64,000 nucleotides of DNA. It comes from Flavobacterium sp. J27. Its GTDB lineage: Bacteria > Bacteroidota > Bacteroidia > Flavobacteriales > Flavobacteriaceae. The position numbers and the translations under genes are program-made. Position 1 is the first letter of the stretch. Every line of letters begins with the position of its first letter. The stretch lies in NCBI RefSeq assembly GCF_004303025.1, contig NZ_PJQW01000005.1:172159-236158 (forward strand). The letters run 5' to 3'. Below the pieces are notes generated by a model. That model saw nothing but the letters and a program-made list of their open reading frames with translations, was not told where the DNA came from and searched no databases. Shown here piece after piece: positions 48,801-55,752 of the stretch.

Positions 48801-49901
48801 AACCCATTAGCCAAAAACACCTACGGGAAAAGCAATTTATTTAAAATTGTAGGTAATGCTACTGCTGTAGGAAATTTTGGTAATACAGAAGTAAATCTTG
48901 GACAAGAATTAGACGATTATGCAGCATTCGTAAAGTTTATGGAACAAGCTTTTGAGTGGGATATTATGTCATATAATTTATATCCTTATTATTGGGGTAA
49001 TCGCTCTGAATGGGCAACGTTGTATCAATATGATGACTCTAATGATCCATTGTTTAGAAACTTCATGCAAGCAGGTATGGCAAGAGTTGTGGTCACAGTT
49101 CGTCCAGGTTTTGAAGAAGCAGTTCGTTATTATATGCAAACAGGCCAAATTTGGAATGGTGGTGAAGTGCCAGTTATTGAAGATGAATTATTCATGTCTA
49201 TTGTAGATGAGTTAAGAGAACCTTTAGGTCAAAAAGAAGGTAAAGCTTGGATTACTCGTGTTCCTACATCATTAACTATTCTGCAAGCAGATAGTATTGG
49301 TTTAAAAGTTGAAAAGGCACTTCCTTGCAATTGTGATGATGTAAATAGCGACACATTTGAAGATCCAGATGCAGTGCCTTGTAATTCCAATTTTGTTATT
49401 AGTAATTCTCAATTGAATCAAGAAGAGACTAAATTTATTGAGTTTACTTTTGAAGGGATGGACAATCGTATGTTTCAAACCATAGGAGATCACGATGCGG
49501 ATAATAATTTCCCAAAAATTTATGAATGTATGGGACAAACCATAACCATAAATAGAGATGCCAATTGGTTGAGTAGTACCAGAAGTGCTGTAATTTTTAA
49601 TGAATTAGCAAAACAGTTATCGTTAATTAACGGTGTTACAGCGAAAATAGCCATCTCAAACGCAGGCGCAACAGATGGAATTACATTCACAATTGATACA
49701 AGTAAAATTAAAGATTTTGTGTTTACAAAACCAGGTGATGATCCTATGTTTGATACTATAAGATTAATTGTTGAAGATGATGTTTTGGTAAAAATAGGAA
49801 AGTATGATTATATAGACGCTAGAATTCAGGATAAAGCTAGAGTTCCTTTAAGTCTTCCTAGCGAAACAAACCTTTTCCCAATTTCAAGATTCCTAATATG
49901 A
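45849..49901 (+). CDS. 1350-residue protein of unknown function, first gene of the toxin operon
   Basis: I do not recognise this as a named family. There is no signal peptide and no clear membrane helix. A coiled-coil region covers about residues 185-265; a Ser/Thr-rich stretch (about 598-620) precedes a segment with alternating small and aromatic residues (FANFNGSFKAFGSEVGFSTG) and a second helical stretch rich in Glu/Lys. The conserved-looking VVNYGKRLMFEFMVPQP-like part is near residue 741; the C-terminus is beta-rich. Its stop overlaps the start of the nucleotidyltransferase gene (ATGA). Size and order suggest a structural or delivery protein for the toxin coded two genes later, but this is inference. 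Confidence 0.8.
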   Translation: MSTENKNTLFRFVSMRSPQLADEEKQNDRFVFRDENIPLGVFDAVKDKTFKWKELKQIATTFTPLTIQELKDINPKLYDFSTWIAKNRLSYEHSELAQKISNVIAISDLNVLSSLWNNLFYQTVTQRDFYAKERLIQMLQANHLIIKYNGEEALSKTLVNAKVVLPKALFVEDTIASSGTGMSKIMTSEEVIKQTYPQEEMIKQQVIAQTEYQNGRFQKLESELKAISKNFQKEYSSALSLAEKNHEAIVKPILEQYKNDLESAKQDWCTVKDPNTVYDPKDPCNQPPSVPSPQIPEFEFNFKDPLDLKELEVKLTPESFEALLEITGKYSEITDNNVKERLIEPNVLTLSNDYNGFNELTNYVSSTITTNNEIISANTSSSENTLVSVGGVLIPLVIPVPTTLFGFQICSKPVSKTLIGSIARYNSDLSVAVPDNTWNVASFTYSLVRSDGNIYTNQGQNTYILSKIGNTIFFKNMVIGLPSLAEESLLQSFVGEITFTNGVVKTFSIPEFKLSLCSSGTLLTLLNEGDNGDDTQLNNGNESPFIPSGFGVKQLGIADYKKVEQSTQCYVEGDVAHIENIMAREYKEKATRRLRRSENTTTTSSETEREHLTDTSSTSRFDMQSEVAKVLQESKDFSAFANFNGSFKAFGSEVGFSTGVNYATHNSKEESTRQAVTQAKEITESALDRIVSKVKEERIDKIIEEFEENNKHGFDNTKGDKHVVGVFRWVDKLFKNQIVNYGKRLMFEFMVPQPAKLHSLGMQENKQQMSLLVEPEDPRKASNNNLADYSKITDATLKFWAAKYNVDVTLSPANYLSVGKSFSFTTPETMGAEWEEVAAGNEEVKLPEGYNAIGVTADWYYPSEPGYGLAVIAGSKKLQSKGVYYPVSSFNGIIPISYSVMGHHSGSVNVEIKCELTSEARKKWQQETFKTIIDAYEDALTVYNEKLAEEKATGIQIKGTNPGFYREFENKILRKNCISYLIDQNPLAKNTYGKSNLFKIVGNATAVGNFGNTEVNLGQELDDYAAFVKFMEQAFEWDIMSYNLYPYYWGNRSEWATLYQYDDSNDPLFRNFMQAGMARVVVTVRPGFEEAVRYYMQTGQIWNGGEVPVIEDELFMSIVDELREPLGQKEGKAWITRVPTSLTILQADSIGLKVEKALPCNCDDVNSDTFEDPDAVPCNSNFVISNSQLNQEETKFIEFTFEGMDNRMFQTIGDHDADNNFPKIYECMGQTITINRDANWLSSTRSAVIFNELAKQLSLINGVTAKIAISNAGATDGITFTIDTSKIKDFVFTKPGDDPMFDTIRLIVEDDVLVKIGKYDYIDARIQDKARVPLSLPSETNLFPISRFLI

Positions 49902-50269
49902 GTCAAGTAAAGATGGAAAGTATATGGCAGCACGAGTTAGTGTTGCCATATATTCTTAATGAATTAAGAAGAAAAATAGAAGACATTACTCCAGTAAGAA
50001 AAATTGTTCTTTACGGAAGCAGAGCTAAAACACCTATTGAAAATTGGGAAAAATTAAATGGAAAAGACTGGGATGTTGTTATAATATGTGATTTTCCTAT
50101 AACGAATACGCATATATGGACAAGAGATTTAAATTACCATATAGATTTATTAGTTACAACACAAGAAAAAATAAATCACTTTGAAAAACGCAATGTGCCT
50201 CTTATTGAATTATTTCCAACAAACAAATTAGAAATAACTAAAATTAAAACTTATGGCAAACACATTTGA
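49898..50269 (+). CDS. Small nucleotidyltransferase-domain protein in the toxin operon
   Basis: 123 residues. It has the minimal nucleotidyltransferase motif GSRAKT with the catalytic pair in DWDVVI and a third carboxylate in YHIDLLV, so all three acidic positions of the Pol-beta/MNT fold appear present. Start overlaps the 1350-residue gene by four bases and its end overlaps the toxin gene by 17 bases. In MNT/HEPN pairs such domains AMPylate a toxin, but no HEPN partner is seen here. It may modify the toxin or its carrier; that is a guess. Confidence 0.8.
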   Translation: MSQVKMESIWQHELVLPYILNELRRKIEDITPVRKIVLYGSRAKTPIENWEKLNGKDWDVVIICDFPITNTHIWTRDLNYHIDLLVTTQEKINHFEKRNVPLIELFPTNKLEITKIKTYGKHI

Positions 50270-52898
50270 TGAATATGAGACAGAAAGCCAAAATCTTTTG
50301 AAAGGATTAAAGTTCTTAGATTTAAAACAGCAAGCAGGGTCGCTTCAAAGAACACTTCCTTTAATCAATTCAAATTCAAGCAGAAGTTTTGAAGAGATTA
50401 CATTTGATAATAAATTTGGAAATCAAGTCGAAAAATGTGGTGAGTATAAAGATGAATTTTATAGAAGCGCTTTAAATAGTAAAAAACTAATAGAAGATTT
50501 AAAAGTAAATTCAAATTCAGATGATTTTTTCTTCCACTATAAGGAATATACTAAAAACTTACCAACAACCACATTAATTTTAAGTGGAGATGGATTAGGA
50601 CCTCGTTTGATTACTGAGCATGAACAAACTATTCCCTATCAATATGAGAATGCTCAAGGAAAAAGAGAAACCGCAGCATTAAAGATACGTTTAAATACTA
50701 GAGCTTGTAAAGTAGATTTTATCAATCCTGGATTTCGTTTTAAAATTGATGAAAAAAACGAATCTTTGAATTTTCAAATCAGTTTTATTTACACAGATGC
50801 AATTGATAAAAGAGATTTTAGTATTACTCCAGAAATTGACAATGATTATGTTTTAAATGACATGTATAAAGCAATCATTATTGAAACAGAAAAACTAAAC
50901 GATTTTGTTGCTATTGTATCTCAAATTGGAAGAGAAACTTTTTTAGAAGATAAAATAACAAAGGTTTTTGCTGACAAATTAAAAAACTCAAAAGAAGCAA
51001 GTGAATTGAAATTTCTTTATGAGAACATACCCGATTTTGCTTTAAAAAATATTTTATCCTTACTTAATGAAGAAATACTTTGGGAGCATATCAATGTTTT
51101 AACAGATTATGATGATGATGGTTTGTTTAGTGGTTGGAGAGATGGAAGTTCTGCTCTTATAAACGTTATGAAAGCGTATGGTAAATCTAACATATTATTT
51201 GATAAATTTAAAGCTAATCCAGCATTTGTAAAAAGAATTTATAAAAATTTAGATGGATATTCATTATATGAAGGACAAAACATCAGTAACAAAATTATTT
51301 TTAGCCAACTTTTAGCAGCTCTCTGCGTTACAAATGGAAACAAAGGTTTAAATCAAAGAGAAGAAACTTTTTATTACGGACAAGGGTATAAATTGAATGC
51401 GGATATTATCTCACTTTTTAGTAAAGAAAACGACGACGAATTTTACTTACAACAGTTAAAAGAGGTTTCAAAAACAGTAACAAAAACATACCCAGATGAT
51501 TTACCCAGATATTCTCAACGTATAGAAGTTGAAGAAAAATCCTTTGAATCTGTTGATGAAGGAGCTATGTATCATCCTTTAGATTTAGTTTATCTGGTAG
51601 ATACAAGTGTTTCCAGTGAAATAAGTTTTCCAGTACCAGCTATAGTAATTAAAGCGCTTTCCGATGAAAAAGAAATACAAGAAATAGAAAAAGGTATCCG
51701 AATTGGTTTTGATATTTTAGCTATTGTAATTGGTGTAGTTGTTGTAGTAACAACAGGTAATCCACTTATTGCAACATTAGCTGTTGCTGATATTGCTCTT
51801 GCTACAACAGATATTGGTGTTTTAGCCATTCAAGAACAATTATTAAAGACAGAAGGAGGAAAAGAGTTTTTAGAGTCATGGGAAAAAATTTACATTGCAG
51901 GAAGTTTAGTTACAGCTGGTCCTGCTGTATTTAACACCTTATTTAAAATTGGAAATGGACTTTTAAAAGGAGGTACAATACTCTTAGAAGGTGGTTCTAA
52001 ATTGATATTGGTTGCAACAAAAAACGCGAACGTTGCAAATTTTGTAAGAAGTTGTATGCTAAAGGTACTACTTGAAATAAATATTGCTAATTTTACAAAA
52101 AACACAGTCAAAGATATTCTTTTTGCTGAAGAAGCACTAGCAAGCAATGGTATAAAATTTAATCCCGCAGGAGTTACACGATTGCAAAATGAAGGTGTTA
52201 TTTTTATAAAAGGGATAGGTTTTGATAACAAAGCAATAGGCTTAGCAGTTATATACAAAGGAGAAGCCATAGCCAGCGGAACAGCAAAAGAAGTAAGAGC
52301 AACATTAAAAGAAGTTTGGACAGCTAAAAGTGCTAAGCTGATAGATGCTCTTGAAGAACTTTATAAGCTAGTTCCTAAATTAGATGAAACAGGTAAATAT
52401 TGGACTTGTTTTAACAAATCTGGTACAAAAATGAAATGGTTAAACCAAAAGGGTAAAAATGGTATTTTAAGAACTCAAAAAAGTACTGAAAATTTTATAA
52501 AAGCTTTAGAAAAAAATAATAAAGCTGCAGATAAATGGGTTGGAGAAGTTGCAGATGAGTTAAGAAAATATGATGAATTGACCGATATAAATAATGACAT
52601 TATAAGTATTTCAGACAATAAATCTTTAGGTGATTTTGATGTAGCTTCTAAACAATTTTTAATTGAATGTAAAGAAAGTTTGTCATATAATTCTATCACT
52701 ACTAAATTCATTAAACAATTTGATAAATATATAAATCCATTAAATGAAAATTTTGTTAATCTGCGAAACAAAAAAGTAGTGCTTGCTATTGGAAAAAATG
52801 ATGGTAGAGTTTTAAACCATCTTTTTATTAAAGAATTACAAAAAAAACATAACATACAAATAATAACAAATACAAATCAAATTAAAAATCTTAAATAG
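50253..52898 (+). CDS. Polymorphic toxin, 881 residues, with restriction-endonuclease-like C-terminal domain
   Basis: No signal peptide. An N-terminal module (about residues 1-470, including DYDDDGLFSGWRDGSSALIN) is unknown to me. A hydrophobic middle (about 480-520, FDILAIVIGVVVVVTTGNPL, and 550-600) may enter a membrane. A pre-toxin junction (ATLKEVWTAKSAKLI, about 683-697) is followed by the toxin tip with LGDFDVASKQFLIECKES (about 792-809), the D...ExK pattern of PD-(D/E)XK nucleases. The immunity gene starts two bases later. The junction is repeated 1200 bases downstream before another tip, which supports modular swapping of toxin ends. Confidence 0.82.
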   Translation: MANTFDEYETESQNLLKGLKFLDLKQQAGSLQRTLPLINSNSSRSFEEITFDNKFGNQVEKCGEYKDEFYRSALNSKKLIEDLKVNSNSDDFFFHYKEYTKNLPTTTLILSGDGLGPRLITEHEQTIPYQYENAQGKRETAALKIRLNTRACKVDFINPGFRFKIDEKNESLNFQISFIYTDAIDKRDFSITPEIDNDYVLNDMYKAIIIETEKLNDFVAIVSQIGRETFLEDKITKVFADKLKNSKEASELKFLYENIPDFALKNILSLLNEEILWEHINVLTDYDDDGLFSGWRDGSSALINVMKAYGKSNILFDKFKANPAFVKRIYKNLDGYSLYEGQNISNKIIFSQLLAALCVTNGNKGLNQREETFYYGQGYKLNADIISLFSKENDDEFYLQQLKEVSKTVTKTYPDDLPRYSQRIEVEEKSFESVDEGAMYHPLDLVYLVDTSVSSEISFPVPAIVIKALSDEKEIQEIEKGIRIGFDILAIVIGVVVVVTTGNPLIATLAVADIALATTDIGVLAIQEQLLKTEGGKEFLESWEKIYIAGSLVTAGPAVFNTLFKIGNGLLKGGTILLEGGSKLILVATKNANVANFVRSCMLKVLLEINIANFTKNTVKDILFAEEALASNGIKFNPAGVTRLQNEGVIFIKGIGFDNKAIGLAVIYKGEAIASGTAKEVRATLKEVWTAKSAKLIDALEELYKLVPKLDETGKYWTCFNKSGTKMKWLNQKGKNGILRTQKSTENFIKALEKNNKAADKWVGEVADELRKYDELTDINNDIISISDNKSLGDFDVASKQFLIECKESLSYNSITTKFIKQFDKYINPLNENFVNLRNKKVVLAIGKNDGRVLNHLFIKELQKKHNIQIITNTNQIKNLK
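52301..52345 (+). repeat. Junction repeat, copy in the intact toxin gene
   Basis: These 45 bases are identical to 53501-53545 except at two positions (52333 and 52338, both C in place of T); the first 32 bases match exactly. The two copies lie exactly 1200 bases apart and mark the joint between toxin body and exchangeable tip. Confidence 0.92.
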
Positions 52899-52899
52899 C

Positions 52900-53391
52900 A
52901 TGAGTAAAGAAGCATTTTTATTAAGCAAAACATTTATAGATAGTTCAGAATTAGAAAATTCTATAGAACAAATAGCTAATAAACTGCATTTTAATTATCA
53001 AAATAAAAAAAATGACAGGTTTAATGAGCATGTTGTTAACAACCCAAGAACATCCGAAACCCTTGAAGTATTCATAAGTGATTATAAGCAATTTATTGCA
53101 TCTCAAAATCCACCTTACAGTTTTATACCAGGAAGTGGAAATGGATATGTTATAGTAATAGGCTACGGCTGGGGCAATAAAGACGAGCAGGTTTTAATTC
53201 CTTTTGTAAGAGAGTTAATGAAAGAGTTTCCAGAATTAATCCTTTATGCAGAAGAATGGATTCCTACACAGTTTTTCCCTTATCTTCAATTTTCTTTAGA
53301 TGATTTATTAGTATATGAAGGCACTAGTTCCGATAATTTCTTGTTTAATATTCCTTATCAAAAAGAATTAGAAAAGCAAAAAAATAAATAG
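52900..53391 (+). CDS. Presumed immunity protein for the PD-(D/E)XK toxin
   Basis: 163 residues, acidic, no signal peptide. It contains FIPGSGNGYVIVIGYGWGNKDEQVLI and LQFSLDDLLVYEGTSS as possible structural parts, but I know no family name. It begins two bases after the toxin gene and ends before a small terminator hairpin, the usual place and size of an immunity gene. It should bind and block the nuclease tip in the producer cell. Function is inferred from position only. Confidence 0.7.
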   Translation: MSKEAFLLSKTFIDSSELENSIEQIANKLHFNYQNKKNDRFNEHVVNNPRTSETLEVFISDYKQFIASQNPPYSFIPGSGNGYVIVIGYGWGNKDEQVLIPFVRELMKEFPELILYAEEWIPTQFFPYLQFSLDDLLVYEGTSSDNFLFNIPYQKELEKQKNK

Positions 53392-53398
53392 TAATAAC

Positions 53399-53429
53399 AA
53401 AAACCATTTCAATATAGAGGTGGTTTTTT
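53399..53429 (+). terminator. Weak terminator after the first immunity gene
   Basis: 8-base arms (53399-53406 and 53421-53428) with a T tract; loop of 14 bases. It lies between the immunity gene and the orphan toxin tip. Confidence 0.6.
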
Positions 53430-54065
53430 ACATTAATAAAAACAGCTTCATCAATAAAATGTTATATAAACAAAGAAGAAACCAAAGTCAGTGGAACATT
53501 AACATTAAAAGAAGTTTGGACAGCTAAAAGTGTTAAGTTGATAGAGGTTTTAGAGAAAATGTTTAAACCAAAACAGATTCCTGATGAAGTAATTAAGCAT
53601 GCAGATATTGGTGATTTTGAATTGCCTGAAAATCCGAAAAGAAGTATTCTACCAGGTAAAATGAAAGGAGGTGGTCATGGACAAGCTAATATTGATTACT
53701 TAGAGCAAATAGGTAGGAAATATAAAATAGAACATACATACAAAAACGGTGTAAGAATTGGTGCGGTTGAATGACATAATAGTAACTTTAAACGATTAAT
53801 AGAGGGAATAATTATTACTGGTCAATCTTGGTTTCCAAAATCTTGGGATGCAAAAAAAATAAAACAAGCTGGACAATATGTAATAAATAAAAATTATCAA
53901 GAATTTAAAAAACTACAAGATGGAATACCTCTTTTTGATAATTTTGAAGATGTAAGAGTTGGCGTGATGAAAACCCATGGAAAACCTGCTACAATTCTGC
54001 CAGACAATGCAAAACAACCAATAATAAATAATAAAGAAATAGAAATTAACCCTTTTAAAGAATAA
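53418..54065 (+). pseudogene. Orphan EndoU-like toxin tip, broken by an in-frame TGA
   Basis: One frame is open from 53418 to 54065 apart from a single TGA at 53772-53774. It has no ATG at its front. It begins with a degenerate copy of the pre-toxin region (VSGTLTLKEVWTAKSVKLIE) and then shows features of bacterial EndoU nucleases: MKGGGHGQANIDYLE, NGVRIGAVE, stop, HNSNFKR, TGQSWFPKSW. In family members I know, a Gly precedes the His at the stop, so GGA to TGA is a likely point mutation. EndoU toxins cut RNA after uridylate. The tip is a silent spare cassette of the toxin upstream, now inactivated, with its immunity gene six bases behind. Confidence 0.83.
53501..53545 (+). repeat. Junction repeat, copy in the orphan toxin tip
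   Basis: Near-identical (two mismatches in 45 bases) to 52301-52345. Homology continues upstream in diverged form: the main gene has five extra codons between GT and the TLKEV motif. Recombination here would replace the nuclease tip and immunity gene by the EndoU-like set. Confidence 0.92.
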
Positions 54066-54071
54066 TAAAAG

Positions 54072-54386
54072 ATGGAACAAAAAATAAAAAATATTTTAGC
54101 TAAAATTAAAAGTAAACATGTTGATGACCCAACAATATCTTTAGATTCGGATGAAATAACAAACTTATTACTTCAAGATGTTGACAATACAATTAAAATA
54201 CTTAATGATTTAGATGAAGAATCACTAGAATGGATTTCTTCTGATTTTGAAGAACTTTCTTTTAAATTTCAAAATATAAAATTTGTGGAATGTGTAAAAA
54301 AAATTTTAACAAAATTTCCTAATAACAAGTATTTTAAAGAAGATGTCCCGAAAGCAATTGAAGCCTATTATCCAGAAAACGAATAA
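54072..54386 (+). CDS. Presumed immunity protein for the EndoU-like tip
   Basis: 104 residues, strongly acidic, helical, no signal peptide (ITNLLLQDVDNTIKILNDL, ESLEWISSDFEELSFKF). It starts six bases after the end of the broken EndoU-like cassette and precedes a terminator. Its family is not known to me; position, size and charge fit an immunity protein. It stays intact although its toxin is broken, as expected where protection against relatives is still useful. Confidence 0.7.
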   Translation: MEQKIKNILAKIKSKHVDDPTISLDSDEITNLLLQDVDNTIKILNDLDEESLEWISSDFEELSFKFQNIKFVECVKKILTKFPNNKYFKEDVPKAIEAYYPENE

Positions 54387-54403
54387 TTTACTTCTAAAAA
54401 CTA

Positions 54404-54432
54404 AAACTCTCAAGCAAAAATGGGAGTTTTTT
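54404..54432 (+). terminator. Terminator closing the plus-strand toxin operon
   Basis: 9-base arms with one G-T pair (54404-54412 and 54424-54432 region) followed by a T run; lies just before the convergent minus-strand set. Confidence 0.7.
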
Positions 54433-54473
54433 TTAAAACATATAGATGTAAATATTTTTAAATCTTGATCTTT

Positions 54474-54848
54474 TCAAGAAATAAGATAACGATTCCAAGT
54501 ATGCTCGCCCATTTTTTGTAAACCAGTACCTAAATTTTGGGTTTCATATTTTTGTTGCGAGTAATCTTCAAAAGTAAATGTGATATACGTGGTAAAATTT
54601 TCATACGTAATTTTCCAATGACCGCGATATTCTTCTCTGTTTTGATAGGGCATCGATAATCCACCACCTGTAACACTTCTAAACGTTTCAATAACATAAT
54701 TAAAACTAAAATCACTATATAAAAACATGGCATGAGAAATATCTTCATACCATCCACCACCAGAATAATCCCTATCGCTGTTAACCTTTTGTAATCGTAA
54801 TACTTTATTCGATAAAGTACTAATCATTTGTTGTATTTGATAACTCAT
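54474..54848 (-). CDS. Small beta-rich protein, lipocalin-like barrel pattern
   Basis: 124 residues, no signal peptide. The order WYEDISHAMFLYSDFSFNYV, GGGL, REEYRGHWKI, then short amphipathic strands (YITFTFEDYSQQKYETQ) and a final TWNRYLIS resembles the small barrel domain that often ends bacterial kinases and protease-conflict proteins (SDGxFxY, GG, GxW, DG, RYxR pattern). This is my pattern reading and not a firm assignment. It follows the muramidase gene by 11 bases and could be its partner or inhibitor. Confidence 0.6.
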   Translation of the reverse strand: MSYQIQQMISTLSNKVLRLQKVNSDRDYSGGGWYEDISHAMFLYSDFSFNYVIETFRSVTGGGLSMPYQNREEYRGHWKITYENFTTYITFTFEDYSQQKYETQNLGTGLQKMGEHTWNRYLIS

Positions 54849-54859
54849 ATCGTTTGGTT

Positions 54860-55678
54860 TTAAGAATATTTTTGATATGCATTGGCCAATTTTTCATCAT
54901 ATTTGTTGGCTTTATAACCCGATCCATTATAACGTGAAGCAAAACCAGCCCAATCTTTATTTTGTAAATAAGGAATCAAATGATTGGTTTTTAAAAACAA
55001 ACCAAAAGCAAAAAGGTGTTCTTTTTCACTAAGATACATCTTTTCTACAAAATTTTCTACAGAAGAATAGCCTATAGGAATCGCATTAAAACCCATAATT
55101 TGAAAACAACCCCAGGAAGTAGCACAATAAGCAGCTTCTTTAAAAATAGGGTTGGCATTCATTTGGATGGCTTTTTCCAAACGAGCGTATTCAGCATCAC
55201 CACCTAAATAATATTTTTTAGTCCAAATAGGGTATAAAACACTTGCCGAAGATGTATTTAGATATAAAGAAGGATCAATGCCTCTTTTAATAAGTTCTTT
55301 CCAAAAAATATGACCTTCGAAAAGAATTTTAGGTTTTCCACTTGCTAAAAAACCTTTACCACTACTTTCCACTGTGTTTACAGCTTTTACACAAGCTAAT
55401 TCTAGTTGGAAAGTAGTGGCAAAAGTTACTAAATCATTTTCAGAGAGCAACTTGTCATTATGTTTTGAAAACTGAGTAAGTTCCAATAATTTGGACCACG
55501 ATTTAATGCCTACAATACCATCAACCACTAAGTTATTCTTGTATTGAAAATCTCTAACCGCAACATCTACGGCTAAGGTAAAAGAATCGGAAACTATTAC
55601 TTGATAGCCTAATTGTGTTAATAAATCACATAAAACAGCTACTTCAGACGCTTTATTGTTGTATTGTATGGTTCTCAT
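54860..55678 (-). CDS. N-acetylmuramidase with peptidoglycan-binding domain
   Basis: 272 residues. The N-terminal part (about 8-70) is a peptidoglycan-binding domain type 1 (VAVRDFQYKNNLVVDGIVG). The rest is the N-acetylmuramidase (DUF3380) domain with the catalytic Glu in VNTVESSGKGF (near 102) and CATSWGCFQIMGFNA. It cleaves peptidoglycan glycan strands. No signal peptide is seen, so it must leave the cell by lysis, an injection system or another route, as with phage lysins and secretion-system effectors. Confidence 0.9.
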   Translation of the reverse strand: MRTIQYNNKASEVAVLCDLLTQLGYQVIVSDSFTLAVDVAVRDFQYKNNLVVDGIVGIKSWSKLLELTQFSKHNDKLLSENDLVTFATTFQLELACVKAVNTVESSGKGFLASGKPKILFEGHIFWKELIKRGIDPSLYLNTSSASVLYPIWTKKYYLGGDAEYARLEKAIQMNANPIFKEAAYCATSWGCFQIMGFNAIPIGYSSVENFVEKMYLSEKEHLFAFGLFLKTNHLIPYLQNKDWAGFASRYNGSGYKANKYDEKLANAYQKYS

Positions 55679-55752
55679 GTTGTTTGCTTGATTTATACTG
55701 ATTTAAAATCGAATAGGGTGTTATTTCATTTATCTTTTGAAGCGCATATCAC

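Noticed and set aside
49898..50269. MNT/HEPN toxin-antitoxin pair
   Set aside because: The nucleotidyltransferase is present, but neither neighbour looks like a HEPN protein.
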